Position numbers and translations under genes: made by a program. The notes under the pieces were generated by a model that saw only the letters and a program-made list of their open reading frames with translations, made no database searches and was not told the DNA's origin. This document shows, in pieces, positions 1 to 10,057 of a stretch of 64,000 bases of DNA. Source of the stretch: Leptodactylus fallax (taxonomy: Eukaryota; Chordata; Amphibia; Anura; Leptodactylidae). The DNA lies in the NCBI GenBank assembly GCA_947044405.1, contig CAMRHE010000035.1, positions 4,623,501 to 4,687,500 on the forward strand, written 5' to 3'. Position 1 is the first letter of the stretch, and each line of letters starts with the position of its first letter.

Positions 1-639
1 ATCAAATACCTCATCCATCATAATCAGGTTCTGATCAGATGTGCTGTGAGAGTTCTGGGATGCTTAATGTCATCTCTGGAAGAAGACCCTTGGGCCAGGT
101 CATATTTCAAGTTGCTGCAAAACAACATTATAGCGCAGTGCATCAGGAACCACAAACTTCTGGATGTTCCTATGAGAATCTGGCATCAGACCAAGTTGGA
201 CTTCGCTTGGTGGCTCAAGCCTGGAATCCTGTAAGGAAGATCTCTACTCCACTGCCTCAAGTGATCATCTACATCAATGCCTCAACCTGGGGATGGAGGG
301 CAGTTCTCGGATGCAGATGGGCTCAGGGGACCTGGTCTCCCATGCAGAACCACGCTGCTACCAATCTCAGAGAGCTGAGTACTGTAAGATTGGCCCTGCT
401 CCACTTTCAGAAAATTATAGTGGGACAAGTGGTCTTAATACAATCGGACAACTTCCCTACTGTTTTCTACATAAACAATCAAGGGGGGACCGATCCGCAA
501 TTCTCCTCAGGGAAATAATGAACAGGAGAGCAGATTGACTCAGCAGGAATCCTGTCCGCCCTAGCAAGTGGGGCCTGAACCAACAGGTATTCTACCATAT
601 CACCTCCAAATGGGGTACGCCTACCTTAGATGCCCAAGC
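1..639 (+). pseudogene. DIRS-like retrotransposon RT end and RNase H, decayed
   Basis: A fragment of a DIRS-type (tyrosine-recombinase) retrotransposon polyprotein. The first 230 bases read as the RT-to-RNase H linker (VRVLGCLMSS, DFAWWLKPGIL). The frame then shifts, and 235-518 encodes RNase H: a first-strand motif IIYINASTWGW, then RELSTVRLAL, then LIQSDNFPTVFYINNQGG. In the family the first motif normally carries Asp; here it is Asn, so this enzyme would be dead even without the frameshift. After a stop near 519 the next frame gives an NRRAD/LSR-like segment and NQQVFYHITSKWG, the usual region after RNase H. The window edge cuts the 5' side and a hAT-like fragment follows at 640. The DIRS assignment rests on the order and wording of these motifs. 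Confidence 0.7.
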
Positions 640-784
640 AGGGGGTGTAAATACCGGGGTAGCAGCGGTAGCGGCTGCCACAGGGACCGGAACATTATGG
701 GGCCCAGAGTCCTGTGGCAGCCGCTACCGTGAACCCCACAAACACTGCTATCGTTGAACTCTGGGGTCTTTTCAGACAAAAAAA
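640..784 (+). mobile_element. hAT-like nonautonomous element fragment with hairpin
   Basis: Starts CAGGGGGTGTAAATACCGGGG and continues with a block also seen at the left end of the complete element at 34138-35061 (GTAGCAGCGGTAGCGGCTGC here). A perfect 18-bp inverted repeat (667-684 with 711-728) makes a strong hairpin. The right boundary is uncertain because no terminal repeat is visible; it is set where DIRS-like coding resumes. It appears to have inserted into the DIRS copy. Confidence 0.55.
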
Positions 785-1015
785 CATAGATGAGGAAAAC
801 TACCACATGCTGGACGTCAAAAGAGCTGTTTCAATCTATTTGGACAGAACTGCTGATTTATGAAATTCTGGATTAAAGACATCATTCTAAATTTCTATTC
901 CTTGGAAGGCTGTTCTCTACCAGGCTCACTGTAATCTGTAATCATATATTCTGTGCTGCCTCGGATTCAAGGAAAGGAAAATTACAGGTGAGACAATTAT
1001 AACAATTTTTTGTAT
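785..1015 (+). pseudogene. DIRS-like tyrosine recombinase C-terminal fragment and tail
   Basis: The frame at 806-860 reads HMLDVKRAVSIYLDRTADL, which resembles the segment of DIRS tyrosine recombinases just before the C-terminal catalytic half (DVRRALxxYLxRT). It is followed by stops and then by a tail, GGAAAGGAAAATTACAGGTG, of the sort found at DIRS 3' regions. No catalytic Tyr or Arg can be assigned. It is probably the 3' end of the same copy as 1-639 with a large internal deletion. The assignment is tentative because only about 20 residues carry the signal. Confidence 0.4.
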
Positions 1016-2455
1016 TAGTTCTAATTTTTACGTTTTAGACAGTTCTCCTGGAGTCTCCATCAGAGTTCTGATGTTGACCATTAAGTGCACAGCAGCATCA
1101 GATCACTAGAGGCCATGGTACTCTGACACTGCTGTGCATTGAATGGAGACTCTGCTCCCCTGGAGAAGAACTATGTTGCCTTGCCCACAGTTGGGAACTA
1201 ACTCTGTATTTTCAGACAGCGTGAGAAAATTAATGGGATCCATATCTAAATAACGGATGGGGCTAGAGCGGAATAGAAAACCATTCTACAATCTATGCAG
1301 TAGTGAGTGCAAGGCTAGTTAAGAAAATAGACATGTTAGACTTAGTGACAGATCCTTTTTAAACTCATTGCTGAATTTAAAGGTTTATTCCCATCTCAGC
1401 AATTCATGGCCAAGATATAAATAATTGTCCACGAGACTTATGGAAACAGCCAAATGGCACTGCACTATGCTATTTTATAACTCCAATATGATATATTGCA
1501 TGAGAAGCACTTCCTGTATTAGATATAGATATATAAAAGAGCATCACGTGCGCTGGCTAAATGTGTCTCTGCTATCCACACAGCTAAAAAGTAAAAATTA
1601 GAACAATAGAAACCAACTCTCTATACATCCTATTTTATTTAATATATTGTATTTCCAATGAAATATAAAAATGAATATAAAAAAAAGTGAAAAGAATGAT
1701 ACCGAAATCATATCAATACTTACACAAATAAAATATACTATAAAACATATATCAATAGAAAAATAAACAAAACAACTACATATATCTCAAACCCTACAGG
1801 AGGTGGCCATATCCAATTAAAGGAGGCACCTAGAAAAAAAAAGAAAACTGTTCTACAATCTCTGAAGCAGCAAATACAAGGCTAGGTAAGAAAATAGACA
1901 TCTTAAACATAATGACAGATCCTGTGTAAATAAAAATAAAATCTAAAATGTACCCCTCTGTTCCAGTCTCGTCTGCCCTGTTGGATGTGATGTTGTTTTC
2001 TGACGTGCCATTTGAGGGGAGGTCATCTCTCCAGCAAATCACAGGCTTGTGACTGCTGAGACCAGTCAGCTACATGCTAGTTGTGTAGAGGTAACCACTG
2101 AAGCCTGTGATTGGTGACAGCCATGACCTGCCCTCAAAGGTCACTTCAGAAGGCAAGATCATCATCAAAGCAGCAGCACTGACCAGATAACTGACAGTGA
2201 AATGGAGGGATAAGTTATGTTTTATTTATTTAGCAAAACACATTACTGCAGCTTTTTAAAAGAGTCAGACAACCCCTTTAAATGGTCATGGTTGTTTTAA
2301 CTTGGGCTCATATGATAGCCAATGTGATCACTTTCAAAAGTGCAAATCACTTTTTGTTTTAGGTGTTGGTTATTAGGTTTCTTTCTTCATAACTCACTTG
2401 CCATTCACTGCCTGTTGTCAAGTAAAGTCTGTCTCTAGCAGCAAAGACACTAAGG
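1016..2455. other. Noncoding stretch with a diverged 80-bp duplication
   Basis: No gene seen. The only clear structure is a direct duplication: 1276-1355 and 1843-1922 match at roughly four bases in five and have equal length. Around 1378 and 2270 there are short TTAAAGG / CCCCTTTAA motifs like the ends of the TTAA-flanked elements elsewhere in the window, but no complete element can be closed. Confidence 0.5.
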
Positions 2456-2675
2456 CTAGGTTCACACCTGGGCCTGCTCTCCGCTGGGGGATTCCATTCC
2501 CCACTCTGCTTGAAAAATGGCGTTTTTCGACCCTTTTTTGGGCGGAAACCCGGCAGACCCCATTATTGTCTATTGGGTCCGCGGGTAACAGCTTTTTTAA
2601 GTGGATTAGGTTTCTGTTCAGGGGGGTCCCCAAGCGGACCCCCGAACGGAAGACCGAACGCAGGTGTGAACCTAG
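2456..2675. mobile_element. MITE with 15-bp perfect terminal inverted repeats
   Basis: A 220-bp noncoding element bounded by CTAGGTTCACACCTG and its exact reverse complement at 2661-2675. The end motif belongs to the same general class as the TAAGGCTACATTCAC ends at 37452-37769. No target duplication is clear. The internal part is GC-richer than its flanks. Confidence 0.7.
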
Positions 2676-3258
2676 TGTAAGACAGATAACAGGAATTTGG
2701 AGTCACAAGCACTGCTCTCCTTTTCTGCATGACCCATCCATTTTAAGAATATACAGTATTGCCTTTAATATTAATCCTTTCCTGGTTCCCATTTAAATCC
2801 AGGTACTATATGTTGCCACAGTTGTCTTGTGTGTCCTAGACATGCAATGCATATCTGTACTGGCATTACTATTGCTACGGTCTGTAGCTTTGCTACATTG
2901 TTTCACAGTCCATACATGTGATGCTATAGTAGTAGTATAGTAGTAATGCCAGTACACTGTGCAGAGATTAGCTATCATATGTACTTCCTGATTATATGTA
3001 CAGGATACACAGGATAGTTGTAGCTGCATATAGAGCCAGAATACTCTAGCTGGCTTTAAATGGGGGGACAGGAAGAGGTATACATTAGAGCAATACGGTG
3101 CTTTCCATTGTCTAATATGAAATGCACTATGGGAAGTCAGGGACAGAAAGACCCTGCACCAACAAATCCCTTTTTTTTTTTAGATTTTTTCTGTCTGGTA
3201 TACGTTATAGGGTCATTAAACCCTTAAAACAATTTTAAATTGCACCATGTATTTTTAT
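2676..3258. other. Noncoding spacer, nothing recognised
   Basis: No coding or structured signal. 2870-2960 contains an inverted-repeat-like stretch around GTAGTAGTATAGTAGTAATG, flanked by two near-complementary copies of TGTACTGGCATTACTA. It may be a decayed hairpin element. Confidence 0.4.
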
Positions 3259-3261
3259 ATA

Positions 3262-4675
3262 CAGTGGGGAAAAAAGTATTTAGTCAGCCACCAATTTTGC
3301 AAGTTCTCCCACTTAAAAAGATGAGAGGCCTGTAATTGTCATCATAGGTAGACCTCAACTATGAGAGAAAAAATGAGAAAACAAATCCAGAAAATCACAT
3401 TGTCTGATTTTTAAAGAATTTATTTGCAAATTATGGTGGAAAATAAGTATTTGGTCAATAACAAAAGTTAATCTCAATGCTTTGCTATATGTCCTTTGTT
3501 GGCAATGACAGAGGTCAAACGTTTTCTGTGAGTCTTCACAAGGTTGGCACACACTGTTGTTGGTATGTTGGCCCATTCCTCCATGCAGATCTCCTCTAGA
3601 GCAGTGATGTTTTGAGGCTGTCGCTGGGCAACACGGACTTTCAACTACCTCCATAGGTTTTCTATGGGGTTGAGATCTGGAGACTGGCTAGGCCACTCCA
3701 GGACCTTGAAATGCTTCTTACGAAGCCACTCCTTCATTGCCCTGGCGGTGTGCTTGGGATCATTGTCATGCTGAAAGACCCAGCCACGTTTCATCTTCAA
3801 TGCCCTTGCTGATGGAAGGAGGTTTGCACTGAAAATCTCACGATACATGGCCCCATTCATTCTTTCATGTACACGGATCAGGCCGTGGTCCCTTTACAGA
3901 GAAACAGCCCCAAAGCATGATGTTGCCACCCCCATGCTTCACAGTAGGTATAGTGTTCTTTGGAAGCAACTCAGCATTCACTCTCCTCCAAACACAACGA
4001 GTTGTGTTTCTACCAAACAGTTCTACTTTGGTTTCATCTGACCATATGACATTCTCCCAATACTCTTCTGGAACATCCAAATGCTCTCTCGCAAACTTCA
4101 GACGGGCCCAGATATGTACTGGCTTAAGCAGGGGGACACGTCTGGCACTGCAGGATCTGAGTCCCTGGCGGCGTAGTGTGTTACTGACGGTAGCCTTTGT
4201 TACGTTAGTCCCAGCTTTCTGCAGGTCATTCACTAGGTCCCCCCGTGTGGTTCTGGGATTTTTGCTCACTGTTCTTGTGATCATTTTGACCTCACGGGGT
4301 GAGATCTTGCGTGCAGCCCCTGATCAAGGGAGATTATCAGTGATCTTATATGTCTTTCATTTTCTAATTATTGCTCCCACAGTTGATTTCTTCACACCCA
4401 GCTGCTTGCCTATTGCAGATTCAGTCTTCCCAGCCTTCCCAGCCTGGTGCAGGTCTACAATTTTGTTTCTGGTGTCCTTCCACAGCTCTTTGGTCTTCAC
4501 CATAGTGGAGTTTGGAGTGTGACTGTTTGAGGTTGTGGACAAGTGTCTTTTATACTGATAACAATGTCAAACAGGAGCCATTACTACAGGTAATGAGTGG
4601 AAGACTGAGGAGCCTCTTAAAGAAGAAGTTACAGGTCTGTGAGAGTCAGAAATCTTGCTTGTTTGTAGGTGACCA
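3262..4675 (-). mobile_element. Tc1/mariner element, right side lost
   Basis: The terminal repeat starts CAGTGGGGAAAAAAGTATTT directly after TA at 3260-3261. The sub-terminal block carries the inner repeat TGGAAAATAAGTATTTGGTC near 3440. The transposase lies on the reverse strand. The distal terminal repeat is missing: homology stops near 4675 at GTAGGTGACCAA, where this family would continue into the inverted terminal repeat. A separate end of the same family lies at 4961-5123. Confidence 0.85.
3474..4503 (-). pseudogene. Tc1 transposase pseudogene (DD34E)
   Basis: Tc1-family transposase, which would bind the terminal repeats and cut and rejoin the element at TA sites in the nucleus. The start chosen is MVKTKELW at 4503, as in related copies. 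The N-terminal helix-turn-helix is recognisable ([15 protein letters not shown]) and the catalytic core retains [20 protein letters not shown] and PNPIENLW-type motifs, with 34 residues between the second Asp and the Glu. It is inactivated by a frameshift between 4285 and 4357, a second at about 3862-3875, and an in-frame TAG directly after PIENLWR near 3646. The C-terminus ([12 protein letters not shown]) is still readable in frame after that stop. Confidence 0.88.
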
Positions 4676-4960
4676 ACTAGTTTTGCCTTTCAAGAATCAT
4701 GATATAATTTATGCCCTGAAGCTGCGCTATTTCTTTTATGGTCAATGGGGCTCCATTATAGTCTATGGCAGTTAAGCCATGTCCCCTTAATGCTACGCTC
4801 CACTCCATCCTAAACTTCCTGTGAGGTTATGCTCATACTCCTGGCCAATATGTCGCCAAAGATGGAGGTTGTAAGGATTCAGGAAGACTGTCTACTGTGC
4901 CATACATTTGCAATTTTTTTGCAAAATGTCAGTTTGCAGATAATTTTGCAGACATACCTA

Positions 4961-5123
4961 CAGTGAGGAAAAATTGTATTTAATCAGCCACCAATTGTGT
5001 AAGTTGACATCATAGGTAGACCTCAACTATGAGAGACAAAATGAGAAAACATACCTAGAAGATCAAATTGTCTGATTTTTTAAGAATTTATTTGCAAACT
5101 ATGGTGGAAAATAAGTATTTAGT
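4961..5123 (-). repeat. Solitary end of the 3262-4675 Tc1 family
   Basis: Begins CAGTGAGGAAAAATTG after TA (4959-4960) and matches the outer end, central segment and inner repeat (GGTGGAAAATAAGTATTTAG) of the element at 3262. There is no transposase and no opposite end. It is either a deletion remnant or a fragment left by rearrangement of a neighbouring copy. Same orientation as the element upstream. Confidence 0.75.
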
Positions 5124-5560
5124 TCTGGAATAAATTGTAAACAAAAAGAGGGGTTTAGGTAGGTAGATTTTGATTCAGCAGTCACTAATTACAGCACTAA
5201 CTAGTATGTTACACAGCTTTCATGGGATCCTGAAAGACATTTGTCAAGTTAAGGAACAATTACAGAGCAAGGAGGGGATTTAATTAGGTATATTTAGTAC
5301 TAAGTAGTCTCTATTATAGGATTACTTTTACTCAGGTTTTTTTGGGACCCCGCAAATCTGGCATGGCATGACACAGAGATCAAGGAGAAAACTTTATTTA
5401 AGTAGATTTTGATTCAGCAGTCTCTAACATTTTCAGAGGACAGAAAGGAATAAAATCTGTAAAATTATGCAAGATAAGCCATACCTCTAACCATGTCCAG
5501 TCCCAGTCATTTCCATATTAATTTCAGTTAATTCTATCCATTCCCTGTGTGCCCCCATAT
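5124..5560. repeat. Degenerate long-period repeat, left part
   Basis: Contains two copies of a motif GTAGATTTTGATTCAGCAGTC (5163 and 5403, about 240 bp apart), each followed by poorly conserved sequence that includes 'cagctttcatgggatcctga'-type text. Similar copies occur at about 9550, 9744 and 9885. This suggests one old repeat tract now split by younger insertions. Confidence 0.5.
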
Positions 5561-5716
5561 AGTAATATTATCCTCCTTTGTGTAGCACATAGTAATGAAG
5601 CCTCCTAAGTGCACCCCACAGAGTATTATGTCAGTTAGTGCCATATAATGTCACCTTAGTGCCCCCACTCAGTATAATGCCCTCCTTAGTGCCCCCACAG
5701 AGTATAATGCCCCATA
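5561..5716. repeat. Degenerate minisatellite, left block
   Basis: Imperfect units of about 33-36 bp around CCCCCACAGAGTATAATGCC. The array resumes at 7208-7253 and 8907-9110 after two Tc1 insertions. On the reverse strand the core reads GGCATTATACTCTGTGGGGG, which matches arrays at 14.1, 23.3, 34.7 and 41.9 kb. Confidence 0.65.
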
Positions 5717-7205
5717 GAGTGGGGAAAATAAGTATTTAATACACTGACGATTTTGCAAGTTTTCCCACCTACAAAGAATGGAGAGGTCTGTAATTTTTAT
5801 CGTAGGTACACTTCAACTGTGAGACACAGAATCTAAAAAAAATCCAGAAATTCAATTGTATGATTTTTAAATAGTTAATGTGCATTTCATTGCATGAAAT
5901 CAGTATTTGATACAATAGAAAAACAGAACTTAATATTTGGTACAGAAACCTTTGTTTGCAATTACAGAGGTCAGACATTTCCTGTAGTCAGACACTGCAA
6001 CAGGGATTTTGGACCACTCCTCAATACACATCTTCTCCAAATCTTTCAGGTTTCGGGGCTGTTGCTGGGCTACATTGAGTTTCTGCTCCCTCCAAAGATT
6101 TTTGATTGGGATCAGGTCTGGAGACTGGCTAGACCACTCCAGGACCTTGAAATGCTTCTTACGGAGCCACTACTTAATTACCCTGGCTGTGTGTTTCGGT
6201 TCATTGTCATGCTGGAAGACCCAGCCACGACCCATCTTCAATGCTCTTACTGAGGGAAGGATGTTGTTGACCAAAATCTTGTGATACATGGCCCCATCCA
6301 TCCTCCTTTCAATACGGTGCAATCTTCCTGTCCCCTTTGCAGAAAAGCTCCCCCATGCTTCACAGTTGGGACGGTGTTCTGGGGTTGTGCTCATCCTTCT
6401 TCTTCCTCCAAACATGGCGAGTGGAGTTGATACCAAAAAGTTCTATTTTGGTCTCATCTGACAACATGACTTTTTCCATGCCTCTTCTGGATCATCCAGA
6501 TGGTCATTGGAGAACTTCAAACGGGCCTAGACATGTGCTGGCGTGAGCAGGGGGACCTTGCGTGCCCTGCAGGATTTTAATCCATGATGGCATAGTGTGT
6601 TACTAATGGTAATCTTGGAGACTGTGGTCCCAGCTGTCTTCAGGTCATAGACCAGGTCCTTCCGTGTAGTTCTGGGCTGATTCCTGACCTTTCTCAGAAT
6701 CATCCTTACCCCACGAGGCGAGGTCTTGCATGGAGACCCAGACCGAGGAAGATAGACAGTCATCTTGTGTTTCTTCTATTTTCTAATAATTGCGGCAACA
6801 GTTGTTGCCTTCTCACCAAGCTGCTTGCCTATTGTCCTGTAGCTCATCCCAGCTTTGTGCAGGTCTACAATTTTGTCACTGGTGTCCTTAGACAGCTCTT
6901 TGGTCTTGGCCATGGTGGAGAGGTTGGAGTCTGAGTGATTGAGTGTGTGGACAGGTGTCTTTATACAGGTAACAATTTCAAACAGGTACAATTAATACAG
7001 GTAATGAGTGAAGAATAGGAGGGCTTTAAAAAAAAAAAACTAACAGTTCTGTGAGAGCCAGAATTCTTGCTGGTTAGTAGGTGATCAAACACTTATATCA
7101 TGCAATAAAATGCACATTACAATAAAAATTACAGACCTCTACATCCTTTGTTGGTGAGAAAACTTGTAAAATCACCAGTGTATCAAAAACTTATTTTCCC
7201 TTCTG
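5717..7205 (-). mobile_element. Tc1/mariner element with both ends
   Basis: Left end GAGTGGGGAAAATAAG and right end reading, in reverse complement, CAGAAGGGAAAATAAG. The two ends stay similar for about 90 bp. TA flanks both sides (5715-5716, 7206-7207). Removing it rejoins minisatellite sequence. The transposase is on the reverse strand and badly decayed, so this copy is older than its neighbour at 7256. Confidence 0.88.
5930..6913 (-). pseudogene. Tc1 transposase pseudogene with Glu-to-Lys change
   Basis: Reads from [10 protein letters not shown] (6913) to a C-terminus GFCTKY and stop at 5930. Total length fits the usual 330-340 codons, but several in-frame stops (for example after AAIIRK and after PAHV) and at least two shifts around the first Asp motif break it. 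The second Asp box is [10 protein letters not shown]. The third catalytic residue is lost: the PIENLW box reads PIKNLW, so Glu is Lys. It is related to, but clearly not the same subfamily as, the copy at 3474-4503. Confidence 0.85.
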
Positions 7206-7255
7206 TAGTGCTACCACATAGGATAAAGCCACTCTTATTGTACTCGCATAGTATA

Positions 7256-8904
7256 CAGTCATATGAAAAAGTTTGGGCACCCCTATTAATCTTAATCATT
7301 TTTAGTTCTAAATATTTGGGTGTTTGCAACAGCCATTTCAATTTGATATATCTAATAACTGATGGACACAGTAATATTTCAGGATTGAAATGAGGTTTAT
7401 TGTACCAACAGAAAATGTGTAATATGCATTAAACCAAAATTTGACCGGTGCAAAAGTATGGGCACCTCAACAGAAAAGTGACATTAATATTTAGTAGATC
7501 CTCCTTTTGCAAAAATAACAGCCTCTAGTCGCTTCCTGTAGCTTTTAATCAGTTCCTGGATCCTGGATGAAGGTATTTTTGACCATTCCTCTTTACAAAA
7601 CAATTCCAGTTCAGTTAAGTTTGATGGTCGCCGAGCATGGACAGCCCGCTTCAAATTATCCCACAGATGTTCAATGATATTCAGGTCTGGGGACTGGGAT
7701 GGCCATTCCAGAACATTGTAATTGTTCCTCTGCATGAATGCCTGAGTAGATTTGGAGCTGTGTTTTGGATCATTGTCTTGCTGAAATATCCATCCCCGGC
7801 ATAACTTTAAATTCGTCACTGATTCTTGTACATTATTCTCAAGAATCTGCTGATACTGAGTTGAATCCATGCGACCCTCAACTTTAACAAGATTCCCGGT
7901 GCCGGCATTGGCCACACAGCCCCAAAGTATGATGGAACCTCCACCAAATTTTACAGTGGGTAGCAAGTGTTTTTCTTGGAATGCTGTGTTTTTTTGACGC
8001 CATGCATAACGCCTTTTTGTATGACCAAACAACTCAATCTTTGTTTCATCAGTCCACAGGACCTTCTTCCAAAATGAAGCTGGCTTGTCCAAATGTGCTT
8101 TTGCATACCTCAGGCGACTCTGTTTGTGGCGTGCTTTCAGAAACGGCTTCTTTCGCATCACTCTCCCATACAGCTTCTCCTTGTGCAAAGTGTGCTGTAT
8201 TGTTGACCGATGCACAGTGACACCATCTGCAGCAAGATGATGCTGCAGCTCTTTGGAGGTGGTCTGTGGATTGTCCTTGACTGTTCTCACCATTCTTCTT
8301 CTCTGCCTTTCTGATATTTTTCTTGGCCTGCCACTTCTGGGCTTAACAAGAACTGTCCCTGTGGTCTTCCATTTCCTTACTATGTTCCTCACAGTGGAAA
8401 CTGACAGGTTAAATCTCTGAGACAACTTTTTGTATCCTTCCCCTGAACAACTATGTTGAACAATCTTTGTTTTCAGAGCATTTGAGAGTTGTTTTGAGGA
8501 GCCCATGATGCCACTCTTCAGAGGAGATTCAAATAGGAGAACAACTTGCAATTGGCCACCTTAAATACCTTTTCTCATGATTGGATACACCTGGCTATGA
8601 AGTTCAAAGCTCAGCGAGGTTACAAAACCAATTTTGTGCTTCAGTAAGTCAGTAAAAAGTAGTTAGGAGTATTCAAATCAATAAAATGATAAGGGTACCC
8701 AAATTTTTGCAGCGGTCAAATTTTGGTTTAATGCATATTGCACATTTTCTGTTAGTACAATAAACCTCATTTCAATCCTGAAATATTACTGTGTCCATCA
8801 GTTATTAGATATATCAAATTGAAATGGCTGTTGCAAACACCCAAATATTTAGAACTAAAAATGATTAAGATTAATAGGGGTGCCCAAACTTTTTCATATG
8901 ACTG
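7256..8904 (-). mobile_element. Complete Tc1/mariner element, young
   Basis: 1649 bp, flanked by TA on both sides (7254-7255, 8905-8906). The ends begin CAGTCATATGAAAAAGTTTG. Inverted terminal repeats run about 210 bp; the outer roughly 170 bp look identical between ends and only a handful of differences appear further in. Inner copies of the end motif (AAAAGTATGGGCACC near 7451, and its counterpart near 8695) give the two-site layout typical of long-TIR Tc1 elements. It is inserted in the old minisatellite, 46 bp from the neighbouring Tc1. Confidence 0.95.
7484..8506 (-). CDS. Tc1-family transposase, intact
   Basis: A DNA transposase of the Tc1/mariner superfamily that would bind its own terminal repeats and catalyse cut-and-paste transposition into TA. 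The frame is open for 340 residues from MGSSKQ (8506) to GGSTKY, the normal full length; an upstream Met at 8551 would add 15 residues and is less likely because related proteins start at the MGSSK-like position. The N-terminal paired-like domain has a first helix-turn-helix (residues about 5-50), an SGRPRKIS hook (58-65), and a second HTH (about 68-115). The catalytic triad is complete: D153 in [11 protein letters not shown]244 in [10 protein letters not shown] and E279 in NIIEHLW, with 34 residues between the last two. Basic segments such as RKKPFLKARHK could serve nuclear import. No stop or frameshift is seen. Whether it is expressed cannot be told from sequence. Confidence 0.95.
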   Translation of the reverse strand: MGSSKQLSNALKTKIVQHSCSGEGYKKLSQRFNLSVSTVRNIVRKWKTTGTVLVKPRSGRPRKISERQRRRMVRTVKDNPQTTSKELQHHLAADGVTVHRSTIQHTLHKEKLYGRVMRKKPFLKARHKQSRLRYAKAHLDKPASFWKKVLWTDETKIELFGHTKRRYAWRQKNTAFQEKHLLPTVKFGGGSIILWGCVANAGTGNLVKVEGRMDSTQYQQILENNVQESVTNLKLCRGWIFQQDNDPKHSSKSTQAFMQRNNYNVLEWPSQSPDLNIIEHLWDNLKRAVHARRPSNLTELELFCKEEWSKIPSSRIQELIKSYRKRLEAVIFAKGGSTKY

Positions 8905-8906
8905 TA

Positions 8907-9110
8907 ATTCCTCCAGTGCCTGTATACACTATAATGCTCTTTTATGGCCCTCACACAGTATGACTCCTTGTGGCTCCCACACAGTATAATTCCCCCTTGT
9001 GGCTCCCACACAGTATATTTACCCCTTGCAGCCCCACACTGTATAATGATCACTTGTGGCCTCTACACTGTATAATGTCTCCTTATGCCCCAGACAGTAA
9101 AATGTAATTT
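8907..9110. repeat. Degenerate minisatellite, right block
   Basis: Units of about 33 bp such as TGTGGCTCCCACACAGTATA repeat four to five times with substitutions. It continues the array at 5561-5716 after removal of two Tc1 elements. Confidence 0.7.
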
Positions 9111-10053
9111 AAAAAAAAGTAATAATAACCACAGACCATTACTCTGGAGGTGTCAACCAGTCCACTCCAGTCTCTGCTTTCAGAGGGTTGGAGCAGCAGG
9201 TGCAATACACTGCACTGTGGCTGCCTGCATTCAAACCACTGGCAGAAGCGACAAGGAGTGGATGGTGTGGCAGATAGGTGATGTTCACTGTATTTAACTC
9301 AACTCCTCAGGACACAGATAGAGTTGAAGTAGAGACATGCCGCCCACTGCCCAGCACAGATGGATAGCACCCGAAATCTGGAACTGTCTCGCTGAGTCCA
9401 GTTGGGTGGTATACTAAAAAGCACATCTAGCAAGTTATGGAACAATTATGAAATTCCATATTGTTTTACCCAGCTTTACCAGAACCATGAAAGGGAAATC
9501 TTGCAAACTATGGTATGATTATGGAGTAAAAAGGGGGGTTTCTTTAGGTAGATTTGGTATTCAGCAGTCCACATTACCCAGCTTTTCTGTAACCCTGAAT
9601 GGTAAATCTGCCTAGCTTGGCTACGTACCATTATGGAGGATTTGTCATTGCAGCTTTATAGGAATTTTTTTTCTTCTAGATAGCAAATCAGCCTAGTTAC
9701 TCTACAATTTCAGAGCTGGGGATTCATCACCACATAATTAGGCAGATCTGGTATTCTGCAGTCTGGGAAAACAGGGTAACTTGGAGAAGGTTGTAGTCAC
9801 CATTGCAGCTCCTATGTTGTCATCCAGCTTTATCAGGACTCAGACCAGTAGTTGGTCTACATAGAGAATTATCACTGCCTGGTCTGATTTGGAATTCAAC
9901 AGTTTGGAAAACCTGGGTAGTAATAATAACTGCTGCAGATAAATAATGTAGATCACACTTGGTTCATGCATTCTGTAAATAATACTCCCTATATACTACG
10001 GTACTTAGCAAATGTACTGTACATACATATAGCATACCTTCCAATTTTTAAAG
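9111..10053. repeat. Noncoding; degenerate long-period repeat, right part
   Basis: No gene. 9470-9920 repeats a motif of the form GTAGATTTGGTATTCAGCAGT (about 9550, 9744, 9885) with 'acccagctttaccagaacc'-type lead-in sequence. It matches the tract at 5124-5480. The rest (9111-9460, 9930-10053) has nothing I can name. Confidence 0.45.
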
Positions 10054-10057
10054 GGAG

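Noticed and set aside
3917..4522. A 201-residue forward open frame
   Set aside because: It lies opposite the Tc1 transposase pseudogene and has no family features of its own.
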